64,000 nt of DNA from Rotaria sordida (Eukaryota; Rotifera; Eurotatoria; Philodinida; Philodinidae). The notes below the pieces were generated by a model, which saw only the letters and a list, made by a program, of their open reading frames with translations, was not told the origin of the DNA and ran no database searches. Shown here piece by piece: positions 1 to 12,900 of the stretch; position 1 is the first letter of the stretch; every line of letters starts with the position of its first letter. The position numbers and the translations under genes were made by a program. The stretch lies in contig CAJNOL010000135.1 of the NCBI GenBank assembly GCA_905250125.1, forward strand, positions 1 to 64,000, given 5' to 3'.

Positions 1-181
1 GACTAGATCTATTCTAGAATCCTGTCAGATTCGATAGGATTTCTTTGACAAGATTAGCTTCTGATAGTATGATGTCGTAAGTTGAAGATTTCTGCTAATC
101 AGATAGCAATAAAAGTTTTCATGTTGTACCCGGCAATATCTGATCCTTCAAAATTGCTAGGTTGATTACAGATGCCGTGGT

Positions 182-475
182 ATGTTGCTAGATTACCTTA
201 CGCTATTGATTTATTGTCAAAATGAAGTAATCCCTCTCCCTCCGAGTTTCTCCATATACAATCACATTTTGGACTATCGTATGTCTCTAAACCGTACACA
301 GAGAAATAAAATCGTATACGACGAAATACAGGGTAAAACGAAAGCCGTAGACAAACTTTGTATGTCCATAAACGATCGTATTTCTGCGCATACGATCACG
401 GAGTTATACGATCGTAATACTGGACGATATGAAACGCCGTATTTCTCCGATTACAAGCGTGTTTGGTTGACATGA
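182..475 (+). CDS. Unrecognised 97-codon open frame
   Basis: An ATG-to-TGA frame of 97 residues. The C-terminal half is polar and plausible as protein, but there is no domain, signal peptide or membrane segment that I can name. The DNA contains several repeats of an ACGATCGTA-like word, which may make the frame open by composition. It could be a decayed transposon piece, an exon of an unseen gene, or chance. Confidence 0.15.
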   Translation: MLLDYLTLLIYCQNEVIPLPPSFSIYNHILDYRMSLNRTQRNKIVYDEIQGKTKAVDKLCMSINDRISAHTITELYDRNTGRYETPYFSDYKRVWLT

Positions 476-2821
476 GTTAATATTGACAACGATTTGACGA
501 TATTTGGAAGAAATCGGATATGATGAAGTGCGATAGCAACAAACAGGGGTGCCCCACTGACCAAAAAGCAGAGGATCATACAATCTACCCTATACAAATA
601 AGTCGTTTTCTACAGAACGCGGGAAGATGATCATATTTCACTGGAAAAAACCAAGCGTTTTCGATAGCACGGGGTCAAACGATTTCTCACAAATCTGCTG
701 TCTGGGCACCATTGCAACTAATGTATTAATTTACGCTAGGAAACGGAAAAGTGAAACTGACTTGCGAAAAATGATCAAAATCATGGAAGAATTGTTGAAA
801 ATTGAAAAAAAACGAAAAAATACCTTTCTCATATGCGGAGTCATCCGAAAAAAGGAACAAAAAGCAGGGAAAAAGACGTTTAATGAATTCTGATCGTTTC
901 TGTTTCTGTGTGCCTACTTAGTCAGATAGAGTAATATTATAGTCAGATACTATGCAAATAGAATGGTGTATTTTTCTAATGTTTTCCTGTTTTCTAATGC
1001 ATACATGAGCAATTGCACAAAAATCTCCATGAACAATTGGAAGTTTCGTTTCTTTTTTACTCTTTCAAGTCATATTCAACATATATTGATAAAGTACGAG
1101 TTTTGTCGGATTTATAATACTATTGTGCCAGTGAGTTTCAGTTTTCTTCGGACGAAACTGTATGCCTCTTTTTCTCCTCTTGTTTCCAAGAACGCAGAGT
1201 CTCTTTTTTCCTCTTTTTTTTTACAAAGTGTTGGTGGGATGCCAGGCTCCATTCAAAGGAAAATCAATGAAAAACAAAGAGGGATTTCCATCTATTACTA
1301 TGTTCATTCCATAAGTTAAAGGCTTCAATATGAAATGATTGAAATTGATTTACTGACTCTAATCATACCACAAGGAAACATATCTGGTTGATAGAAAAGT
1401 TTCGAGGATATTTGGTCGTGATAGATAGGACTCATCGAGGCGACAAAACTTGAAAAAAATCATGAACTAAATATATAGCTTCCATTCAAATGGTGACCAT
1501 TTTATCGTACTTTCGACCTATTGCAAAGAGTTGAGAGAAAACCCAAATGAAAAAGTTCTCAGAGCAAGTCCTTTGGCATTGAAATATGAAGAACGATGGA
1601 GCCTGTTTTCTTTTCATATAAAGACTCTGTATACATTTGCCACAGCTCCAGACACGACATAAGTGGCAGTATGTCAGGATTTCGGTCACGTTCTGTGGCA
1701 AAGTTCAACATACGTGATTTAAGCAAGAAAGAAATGTTTTACTTCCGGATTATAAATCCATTTATTTTCCAAAAATCGATTTAAAAACCAATATATCGAA
1801 ATAGAAACATTGAAAAACATTAAAATAATCACGAAAACATCACTATCATGGTCTGAGAGGCAAACAAGAGAGGAAAGAATTAATTTACTTTTCTCGCTAT
1901 ATATTTCAACACGGAGTAGCAGTCGTGTTCCACAATATAGTGAGAATAGCTTTGTACCTGAAAACTATCTACCGCTCCTCCTTACAGACATTCTTTGCCA
2001 CTTAGAGATCCTCTCAAACTTTACAGGCAGCTCACTTTCTTGATACTAGATCGAGTGATGCCATATTATTCGAAAAGAGCAAGTGTTTATGTCATGCCCA
2101 TGACTCTTATAATGGTCACCATTACTAAACTGAGCCTCATTTAACGTTAACAAGCTTGAGTTTTTTGTATTGAATACTGAAGTATCAAGTGAAATTTCCT
2201 ATAAGTCTCTAAATCGCTCAAATACTCGTTACATTAGTTAAAATAACAAAATAATACACTCGGAAATATTAATTGTTGCGATCGAACTCTTATATGCTCG
2301 AGTGAAAAAGTGCAGACCACTGGTTAGGCTCAATCAATAATACAGCTAAATGATTATTTTATTTAGAACTTTGGTGATTTTGAGTAATTCTCAATAACAT
2401 AAACCTAGATAATGCTGAATAATATTTTTGTTTTAACAATAATTGTATTCGGAAATTTCGGAAAAGTATGCGTGCCTACCATTGCATTTACAATAAGGCT
2501 TCCAAATGATTAGATACGATTGCACTGAAACTTGACTGTAATATTGAACCCTATATTATTCATACACCACAGGGAATTTTTCCAGAAAAATTTAGGTATC
2601 GCAAAAATCCGAGGTTTTCTCCTTTGAAATATGATTTTACGATCCCTGCCTTAGCCTGTGTCAGACATTTCGGCATACTGTTCCGTTAAATCTGTTATGT
2701 ACTGTTATCAATACAGAGATGGTTTTCATGTACAATTATAAAATATCTCTATCGTAGTTCACATTTTAATCCTGTGTTGGTGCACTGAAAACTCTTCATT
2801 TTCTGTTTCATCAAGGTCAAA

Positions 2822-3037
2822 ATGCCGCAAAACTCTGAGAATCAAGAAAAACAACCGACAAAGAAATCGACTGCTCGGAGAGGATGCCAGCTGATAAGAG
2901 TGAGTGAAGGAGCATGGAAAAGTAGAGCTTTTGATACACTGCCAAAGGACATCAACAAAGATTTCTGGCAAAAAAGGATGACATGTTGGGAGAGTGGTAT
3001 TAAAGAGTGTGAAAAAATTGGATGGCGTCCTCTCTGA
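2822..3037 (+). CDS. Unrecognised 71-codon open frame, basic and polar
   Basis: An ATG-initiated frame of 71 residues with a start context TCAAAATGC that would work in animals. It is rich in Lys, Glu and Trp and has no hydrophobic segment. I do not recognise the sequence. It may be a small gene, a single exon, or a fragment of a mobile element; an overlapping antisense frame (2759-3115) is equally open, which weakens the case. Confidence 0.2.
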   Translation: MPQNSENQEKQPTKKSTARRGCQLIRVSEGAWKSRAFDTLPKDINKDFWQKRMTCWESGIKECEKIGWRPL

Positions 3038-3937
3038 ACAGTCGCAAAGACGTTCTTCTATCTCAAACTTTAGCCGATTTTGAATAGGAAAACCCAGGGT
3101 AGTTCCAAAACTCAAAAGGAATTGAAAAAAATCCTTTTTTGTACGACATGAAATTAATATGCAATCTTTATACCTACCAAGTTTATACTCAAATTCAGCA
3201 ATTAATTTTTGAAAAAAGGGCTCCGCTGTAGCTACAGTTATTGAAAGTCTGCGTCAGAGCTGCTACTGTAACTCAGTAGTTACATGAATACAAAAATATA
3301 ACTAGTGGAAATAAATCAAATTTTTACTGAGTTGAATAGAGGATTTGAAAAAATAACTCTATGTCGCAAATGAATATCGTTCAACGTCAATTGGACGCAT
3401 CAAAATTTTTGATCGTATCCTAGAGTTAAATCGCACCTTCTTACCACTATACGATGAGCTGACGAAAATCGTTGTGAAAAAATCAATCGACCAAAAATGA
3501 ATATTATCAAATGCTATTTGGATGAGTAATTAATTCGAAATTCGTTGCAGTGCACGTCAAAATCTGATTTACATTAGAAGATAATTATTTTCAATAGATC
3601 ATATTTATAATAAACGATTGTGCATAAAGACTTTCTATCTTTTGAGTTCTTTCAGATAATGAAATACGTGTTCGTTTTTCGTTCTACTCTCAATGCATGG
3701 GTTATCTATAGGATAAATGAATCTGTTCATTTTAAAAATAGAATCGATCAACATTTTACCTTTTGATCAACAGTGTAATTGTGACGAAAAAACTTCGATC
3801 TTTATATCATCGTAGGGATACAGTTACAAAAATGAATAGATTATTTATCACCGATGCAAAATTTGACTAGATATGTCTGTTTTGTGAATAAAGCATTTTT
3901 CTAATTGCACCATAATATGTTACTCTTGCCTTTTTAG

Positions 3938-6900
3938 CCGACTTGTTTGAAGGTGACATGCTATTTCCACCTTCAATGAATCCGATAGACGTAAGTGAAT
4001 CATGAATTTTGTAATTTTGATTGCATTCATCTATCTCTCTTCCTACCAAAATTAAGCGTGGAGTAGCACTTCGTGGAGACGAAGTGGTTTGGACCGATGG
4101 GATTATACCGTATGAAATTGCATCAGGATATGGTAAGTGTCTGTTCCTTAATAGAAATATTTATAAAGACTCGTTATCATGTCATTTATTGATTCATCAA
4201 TTGACCTGTTAGTCAAAAAGTAGTCCATTTTCTTTTGCCTATCATAGCTTCGGCACAAGAAAAATTTATTATTGCTTCGATGGAAAAACTCGAACGTTTG
4301 ATAGCAATCAATAATGTACAATGTATTCGGTTTCGACCTAGAATTTCTTCTGATCCATATTATATTACGATTGTTAACGGATTCGGTTGTTCATCCCATG
4401 TAAGTAAATTGATCATTTACAGGACTAAAAACATGTCTATATGTATTCGACAAAATTTTCCTTTCATATCGTCTTAGGTTGGACAAAATACCGGTGTTGA
4501 TATGATTCGCCGAGTGACACTACAATATCCAGGCTGTTTTCTTGAAGCCATCATAATGCATGAACTATTGCATACACTAGGTAATTGTGTATAAAACTAA
4601 GACTCATGTTCTGCTTGAAGTCGATATCTAAGAGAAAGAAAAAGCTGAGATATTTTATCAAATACGAGATGAAATTTTAGCCACGATCAGTTCTAATCGT
4701 AGGAAAAAGTTTATTTTCACGAATGCAGAATTCGATTCTATATAATGTGTCTATCACACTCGGCCTATTTTATTCTGGTGGTTGATTTTCTTTCGAATGA
4801 TGTTTTGGCAAATTTTTGCAATTAATTGTACATAGATTTGAAACAAATGCCGCTAAACTGTGTTCTACTTTCTAGGCAATCTTTTCATATCGTTGTGCGA
4901 TCGTACGCGACTGTACCATGAATCATACATGCCTATTTCGTTAAACACGAATGTTCATGAATGTTGAGTTGTATGATGGAAAACTTGGATCGATCTTGAC
5001 CTATACGATAGACTTCAACAGAAATTTGGCTATAAGAAAAAAGGGAGTAACTTCTGAAATTTTTTCAATAATTGAATTTTGGATTCGGAAACGAAGAGAA
5101 ACCAAAATATGCTTTTTTCTTTTTCTTTTGCTCGATATGATAATTTGGTCTTCGTCATGTGCTGTGAAAGACAGATTGACATAATAGTCGTGTCATATGA
5201 TCAAGATTAATGACTATACGTGACATCGGTTCTCATTTACGATTAGAAATTTTGTATAGAATTTCACTTGTCTATTGAGCAACAAACTGAACAATAAATT
5301 ATTTTGTTTTTCAATTGATCTGACGCATGCGTAAGGTGTAATTGCACTTATATCAACAATCGTATAATTGATTTCTGCTGATTAAGAGTTATCCTAGTTC
5401 AGTTTAAATAAGTACCTGTTTTGTCCTTTATTAATTTACAAAAGTTCGAGTGGACTAGTAGGTTTTAGATGTCTTTTTATGTTCAAGATGGATATTCGAC
5501 AACTAGTATAATTTTCTAGATTAATGCGCAGTGAATCGATTAATCACGCCGTAAGGATGAACACAATCGAGTCCGCTTAAAACTCAAACATTCGAGGTAT
5601 AATCGGAGAATATTAATTTCACAGTTTAGAAACTATTCAAATTAGTTCGAACTTTGACATTTCCTATTTAGTTATTATATTAGCATGGTCAGTTTTGTGA
5701 TAGACGGTAGAAGATATGTGTTGAAGTAGAATAAGCCAACTATAGAAATTTTCAATGCAATGCTTATGATTTTCGAATGTGAAACATGATGAGTAAGGTG
5801 GAATTGTACAACAATAGGCTCTCGGTATTGATCGTATAACGACACAAGATCAAATGGAAAATATTTGTAATTTACTGTCACAGTCTGTAGGGTAACTGGG
5901 GCTTTTACGTTTTTCATTATACCCTTCGGTCCTCATTCATAATCGTGGTTAATAAAAAAAACCACTCATAGTGAATCATACATAAACTATGACTATTGAA
6001 TATTAGAGTCTATGACATTTTCCATGCGAAACCTTCTCATTGAATTTGAATGAATTCATAACAACTGATGTTTTGAAAAGTGTTCAACATTCACTGACTT
6101 TATGCTCTTTGAAAATTTCACTCTCATTCTTTCATCACAGGTTAGCATAATAAATCTGGAATGCGATGGCACATATGCATAAGGAAGAAAACATTAAATG
6201 GAAGACCAATCGAGGATATCCTTCAGCTGCTTTTTAGTCTCTTCAGTTGACAGCTGAAAGAGAAATTCCAAAATGTTCAATCCAAATATATCTTGAGTAT
6301 TATACAAAACGTTGTGCTAGGCTCACTAAAATAGCACGATACCTTCGAAATAAAGATGAATCGAATGACAAAATTGTGAGGCACAACTGACAATAAGTAT
6401 TGGAGTATATGGTAAGAAAAGTGAATGCTCTAAAGGCTTGCTCTTCGAACAGTAGTAGACGTTTTGACATGCTGTTTCTTTGATCTTGTCGTGGATTACG
6501 ATTGAAACGAGGGAGGGGGGGGGGGGGGGGAGGGTTATATATGTCAAACTTGAACTCTATTAAACAAAAGTTGAAAGTTGAAAAGAAATTTCCACTTTCA
6601 ATTTTCAACTTTCAAATAAACATAGCCACCCTCACGATGCAGATACCGTGAAAATAAAGATAATTCAAAGTTGAAACTTGATTAGTAGCTGTTCAATTTA
6701 ATTCAACCTTCAAATTTGACACTACCGTGGACAGAAACGGTCTTCATGCGCGATGAAAACGGCTTTGTCGTCTGTCCTATTTTAATCCAGTAGGAATTAT
6801 GCTGACAACTTTTCTATTCGAAACTGTTTATCTATAGAAATGGAGGTTATTTTCTCTAGTACTTGAGAAAAATTGAGGGAACTATTTTAGCGTCTTTTGT

Positions 6901-9900
6901 TACAGCTTATTGCTACAACAGCAATAAATGACGAGTAATATACTTGTTTGTACTTCAGAGCAATTTTGTCTCGAATTTTTCTGCATTGAACACATCAATA
7001 TTTTTCAAGAACAGAAAGAACAGCAACATAGATTTTATCAAATACGTAAACAAAAACTTTTAACCCAATCGATCAATATCTTCGCAGTAAAGTGGAAGAT
7101 ATAGATGATATTTTCAGTGAGAAATTCTTTTTAGCACGAAAATCAATATAGCATCGAATCACTCGTTACTGTGAATACGACTTTAGGTTTTTTGTAAATA
7201 ACATACTTTCACATGTTGTTGACTATGGTAAATTCAATAAGGTTGAATTCATGTACATTGCTTTTGTTTGTCAGAATCGCATGATTCATTTGTGCGATTG
7301 TGTGAGTTGATTTCTGTGATTATCCGATTGTATTGATTTCCTGAGGTTATATCGATGTTGGAATAGCGATCCCTAGAAGTTGGTTAAAGTAATATTTTGT
7401 CATCGAATCGAGTAATTGCCACAACTTGATTGCCATTTCAAAAGTTGCTTTAAAACTGCTGTTTTCTTCTGAAATCTAAGTTGATCGAATTCAGCATCGT
7501 CGGTTACATATAGAAAAGACGCTTGTTTCAGAAACAAGCAATTAATAGCATTCACTACGTAGTAGCGGAGTCATTATGAGAGAGAGCGGGCTGAGTCCTT
7601 GTTGGAGGACTGAAACTATTGCAATCAGAGGATCCAGTCCTTTCCGTGGATCGAGAAAAACTACTCTGAGTGTCATCTCATTACATGAAGTAGCAGTTGG
7701 GAAAATTTCAACAACAAAACAGAATCTTTTCCGATATTTTTGTAACGAAAACATGAACTGAAACAACTAGTTGTTGAAATTTTTTGACAGTCCGTTACAA
7801 GCAACCCAGAAAAGTGAGTTCAAAATTTCGAAGGAGAAAATCTTTAGTTTATAGCAAATTTAACTACTAATGGCTGATTAAGTGTTTGCGACTATCATCG
7901 ACGCATTCAGCATGGCTCGAGATCCTTCTTGTACTATGAGAAAGTGTGAGTTCAAAATTTAGAAAGGAGATTTTGACGACGACTAGACATTTGTCAGTTG
8001 GGAACCTTCGTACCTCATATCATTGAGCCGTTAAAAGTGAAAATTGATAAAAACGAGCAAAGTAGACGAGCTTCAGTACCCTAACGTTGGTTAAAAAAAC
8101 GGCAAAAAACTGATGAAAACCGGTCAGTTTTAATAGCTCAACCGGACCAGATCGATAACCGGCGAACAGATTCGTTTGGCTTTAAACTTGCTATGAAGAC
8201 TTTAGTTGAAATCACTACAATGTGTTCTTTGTTTCTGTTTCTAACTAGGCTTCTTTCATGAACAGTCACGACCGGATCGTGATGATTATATTAAAGTCAA
8301 TTATGAAAATATAATACCAGGTAATAGAGCAATCTTTTCATGATAATATTGCTATTTGAATATCATAAGATCAATCTTTGTTTGTTGTCTTCTTTAAGGT
8401 AGAGAACACAACTTTGAAAAATATAATAACACTGTAGTCGACATGCTAAATACATCCTATGATTATGAATCAGTGATGCACTATCCATCGAATGCATTTT
8501 CTGTGAATAATCATTCAACAATCGAGCCACTTCAACCAAATGTTACAATTGGTCAACGTTTCAATTTAAGTTCGATCGATATACTAGAAGTTCGAATATT
8601 GTACAACTGCTTAGACACTGGAGTTACATTGCCACCAACTACAACAACCACAACAGGTAACTAGCTAATCCCATTCGCGTATTCTTGTAGAGTGAGCCAA
8701 TGTTGAATACATGTCAAAGAGAAACTGTAAACGCTCGATAAGCACATTGTCTATACAAAAATTGACTTCAAGTATAAAGTATTGACTTCACAAGATTCTA
8801 TGACGATGGATGATTGAGAAGATGCAAATGAATTGAAACAAATTCTAAAAACTAATTCATTCTATTAGTAAGCAACATTAGAATAGCGCAATCATACGTA
8901 CGAATCGCATCCTTTCATAGCACTTAGAAACTTGTTTTACAGGTAGTTAGCGCCTTTTTTTAGGACTCATTCTGATTATCAACGATGATACAACCGATTG
9001 GCCAAAAATTTTATGATAAGTAACTCATTGAAAAACCAAATGGCTAATGTTTGATCAGAATAAAGATCAATAGTGCAGCTTTTTGAGAAAGCTCTCAATT
9101 TTCATGGGGTTTTCTTCAGTAATTTTATATTTTGTGTCGTAAAGACAATATTATAATTGCACAACGCTTGAACTTAGTCCAAGAGACTTAGTTCAAGAAC
9201 TTAAAAGTGGCCGACGGAAACAAACTGTTTCATAGATTAAAATCATGTTTTCTTTTTCTAATAGGCATTACATATACGGTGAATACGACAGCCACATCGT
9301 CGTGGACTTCGAATAGTCCAACATATTCTCCCTCGAGTGGTCCAAACTCAACTCACCACTACTATGATACATTCGATCTGACAGTACCAATGTTTTGTAC
9401 TTACACCATCGGCAGCAATAGTATTATTGATACCTATGGCTACTTGTATAATGGCAGTTTCAATCCAACTTCTCCGGAATCGAATTTATTGACTTACGAC
9501 GACGATGCTGGTGGGAATGGGCAGTTTCAGTTCATGTTGGATCTTGAGCCTGGTGTTCGATATATTTTGGTTACTACAACATTTATTGAAAGCGTCATTG
9601 GACCATACACAGTGACCGTATTTGGGCCAGCAGGAGTCCATCTTATTCGAACAACGATCACAGTCACGACACAAACACCTTTGACAACGACAGATATTAG
9701 CATTACTGTACCAACCAGTAAGTAAACATATATGAAAATAGAATACACATCTCTCTATTATTTGTTTTTTTGTTTTATCGAGTCGAATTACTAATTAGTT
9801 GCAAAACATTATTGAGAAAAGTCATAAATAGTGTTTACTATGAAGGGAAGAACTCGTACCATAGGATTTCTTTCGAGTTTCGAAAAGAAAATTCTGATTT

Positions 9901-12900
9901 ATCAATATCAATGTATGTTCGTATTTCAGGGTAATTATAATTTCTTGCACTAGAGTAGTGATCGAAAACTTATATTAAAAATCAAAACTTTAAATATGAT
10001 TTTCGATGATTATATTATTCCAAGATTGCACTATAAAGAACAGATTCAACGATGAAATTGATATTTTTGATTTAGATTTTCGTGAGAGTGATGCTAGATG
10101 AATTAAACACGAAAAGCACCATCTAGCGACTGATATTGAGTCCATTTTTGTTTTCAAAAATTGTACACCGAATCAGATCGAAGTAATTTCATGAGAAAGT
10201 GTTCCTCTGTTTCATAAAAAGAATTCATGATTGTGGATTTTTATTTATTAAAAGGAATACATGTAGTTGCACAGAAATTTTCGATACATAGGCCTCTACA
10301 TAATTTCAATTTAATGCAGAATAATACACACAGGCTTGAATTAGAAAGTTTTCGTTCAATTTATTTGGAGGTTTTAGCGTTTTAGTGAATTTTCGCGAAA
10401 AATTTGACCAATGAATCTAGCTGGACTGCATATGTTGGAATGACGCAGTGGGAATAATTGAGAAAGAACACCGGATATCCCTTTTAGTTGTTCTTAACGT
10501 ATAATTGAGCAAGAGTTTAGAGTCAGTTCTCATAGTATTTTAAAATTTTTCTCGAGTTTGAGTCGAAAAGTAGATAATTATAGACAGGTTTAGTAACAGT
10601 TCTTTATCATTTTGTGAAACACAATTGGAAATCAGTTTTGTAATATATAGCGACAAAAGTGATATCACCATCTTCTCGCCTGCTTTATAGACATGACATG
10701 TTAAATTTTTCGAACACAAAATTTGTATTATGGAATTAATATTAGAATAAATAATTATTTTAAAAATGTAGGGTGTGAATGTGAAGAGTTGTTGTGGACG
10801 TAGGTGAACAAAAAGAAGATCCAAACCCACATCCGCAAGGTCAAAATGCGATCACTGGATGTTTCCATCAATATCTTGTTAGAGAGTGAAAGTTTAGTAA
10901 GACGATAATAACTTTCGAAGGAAGGCCCATTAACTCAAATTCTTTCGTGTTTCTTTCTACCCGACGTGTGTCCTATCTATTGCGAAAGAATAAATTCAAA
11001 AGCTCCTAATCAATTGGAGTGATCCCTTCGTGAGAAAAACAGCGCAGAAAAGAAAGAATTAGCAGAGGCGAAAATTCGATAAATAATGAAAATTGGAATC
11101 TGCAGAATACTGATCAGTTAACTAAATAAGCTTTCGTGTGTAAAACAGTAAAAAACGCATAATAAATTGAATAATATCGGGAGAATATTAGGTTTTCTAA
11201 GTAATCAACAATGAGAGCCCTTCGAGTTATTCAACTAGGTCGAATACTTCGTTGGCAAAATAATTGTGTAGACTGTAGACTTGATCTTGAAAGATCAGTG
11301 TCTTCTTGTCTTTATTGTCTATGTATTCGCTTTAATTTGAAGTCTCAGTTGTAAGACAACGATTTCGTTTGTTTTTGTAGACTTACTTTCCATGGAGCGA
11401 CATATAACGAGAGATCAAATAGTTCTCTTCACTTCTTGATGTAGATTATCAATATTTGATGTCTCTGTATTTGTACTTCTCTTTACTCTCTTCTGTTAGT
11501 TTTTTGCATTGTTTCCTCTCCTGATTTTAGGGCATATTCAAAGAAAGAGGTATCCTATATAATTTAACATTGAAATCTGCTGTAAAAAAGAATTGATGTA
11601 GATGCTATTCGAATGAGTCATTACCTTTAAAATCGAATTCCAATTAGCAGAGCAAATTTCACAAAAAATCGTTCTTCATTACAGACAAATACTTTTATTC
11701 ATGACAGTTTTATAGTCGCATTGCTCGTCTCAACAAGTATACAGTTGATATGTTCTGTGAAACTTGAACTGTTGCTCCTTTCTTCAGAGAAAATAGCACT
11801 GATTTTTGAAGGTAGTCGGCCACTAACCATTTGTTAGTGAGAGACAAGTATTATCGTATCGCGTATGTACAATGTTTTCTATTGTTTCAAGCAACGGATA
11901 TGTGTATAAGAGTATGGAAACGGAAAGAATCCACTAGAGAGTACGAAAAACAATATACATGATCCATATAGAAAGGAAGAAAATCGAAAAGGAATGTACT
12001 TGACCATACTGTAGCAAAGAAAACGTATATGTATTCACTTATGACTGCACAACGAAAGAAGGTATAGATGCAATATATATACAGTGGAGTGCAAAAATAA
12101 TTGCCGTTAGTATTTCATAAATTCACTCTACTAAACACAACGAATATTGAAAGTTCTTTTATATATAGATAATAGATACATCAGGGTATACAAATATAAT
12201 AATCAATAGTTCGCTCTCTTTCCTTTCAGTCAAAAAAAGCAGTAAAACATATAGCTTCATTGATGCACTCAAATAACTTAGGGTCATTTTGCCTATGTAC
12301 ATGGATTATGTTCTAGCCTAAACAGTGTGTTCGAGAAAAAGTTAAAGAAGGTATGAACCTCGTTTTGAATCAAGATCTTGTAGCCGAAGTTTCAGCTCGA
12401 TACGACGTCTTCTTGTTTTTTAAGGTGGGAAAGAAACCCAACACCACCTTCGCAACTTCTGACCCCTCTTTGACGCTGAAAATGAATTTTGAGAATTCTG
12501 CACTTGGAACAAAATCTCATCTAATAGCTGAGAACTGTCTATTCTGAAAATTTCAAGTTGTTCGAACAAGCCACTGTCGAGTTAGTACAAAAATCGGGTT
12601 GGGGCGCCGTTTTTGCTGATCGTTCTACACACCGTGATGTTTCATTTGCTTTTAAGATCCTATGTGGTTGGAGCTCATTTGCATGTCGTTAGATACTATG
12701 AACAGAAGCCTTCTTTAAGAATACGATTTTTGCAGCTCAGCGATTGTCCTAGTCCCGGCAGTGTAAGATGACCTCTTGATATACTAGAAAAGCAGTGGAA
12801 ACTCGAATCACGATGTCTCTCGCTCTACTGAACGATACTTTTTGAGAAGTCTCACCCTCACTGCAATCTATAGTACATCCTTGATTACTGATAAAAGTTT

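Larger units (their letters stand above)
1..3937. other. 5' flank of window with no recognised gene
   Basis: This stretch carries only short open frames (for example 182-475, 627-893, 963-1319 and 2822-3037), none of which matches a family I recognise. Base composition is less AT-rich than after 20 kb and there are few of the short AT-rich introns seen in the later genes. The signal-peptide exon of the downstream astacin gene should lie somewhere before 3938, but I could not place it with confidence. No terminal inverted repeats or tRNA-like folds were found. Confidence 0.5.
4581..8248. other. 3.7-kb intron inside the astacin active-site motif
   Basis: This intron interrupts the zinc-binding motif between HELLHTLG and FFHEQ; the exon ends join in frame (phase 1). 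It holds no recognisable gene. It contains a 16-G run at 6515-6530, an imperfect hairpin at 6570-6616, a perfect 9-bp-stem hairpin GCTTGTTTCAGAAACAAGC at 7521-7539, and two imperfect direct copies of a roughly 30-bp sequence beginning GTGAGTTCAAAATTT at about 7814 and 7946. The other introns of the protease domain are only 66-115 bp, so this one probably grew by insertion. Confidence 0.7.

Noticed and set aside
4003..4056. A signal-peptide-like reading (MNFVILIAFIYLSS) just before the protease domain
   Set aside because: It ends in a stop before the protease frame, lies between the FEGD propeptide exon and the catalytic exon, and is better explained as the pyrimidine-rich intron end.
10540..10830. 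96-codon minus-strand frame in the astacin intron
   Set aside because: No recognisable domain and AT-biased low-complexity content; likely chance.
12353..12547. 64-codon frame inside the Tc1-type element
   Set aside because: No transposase motif, and the frame is not related to the element ends; probably accidental.
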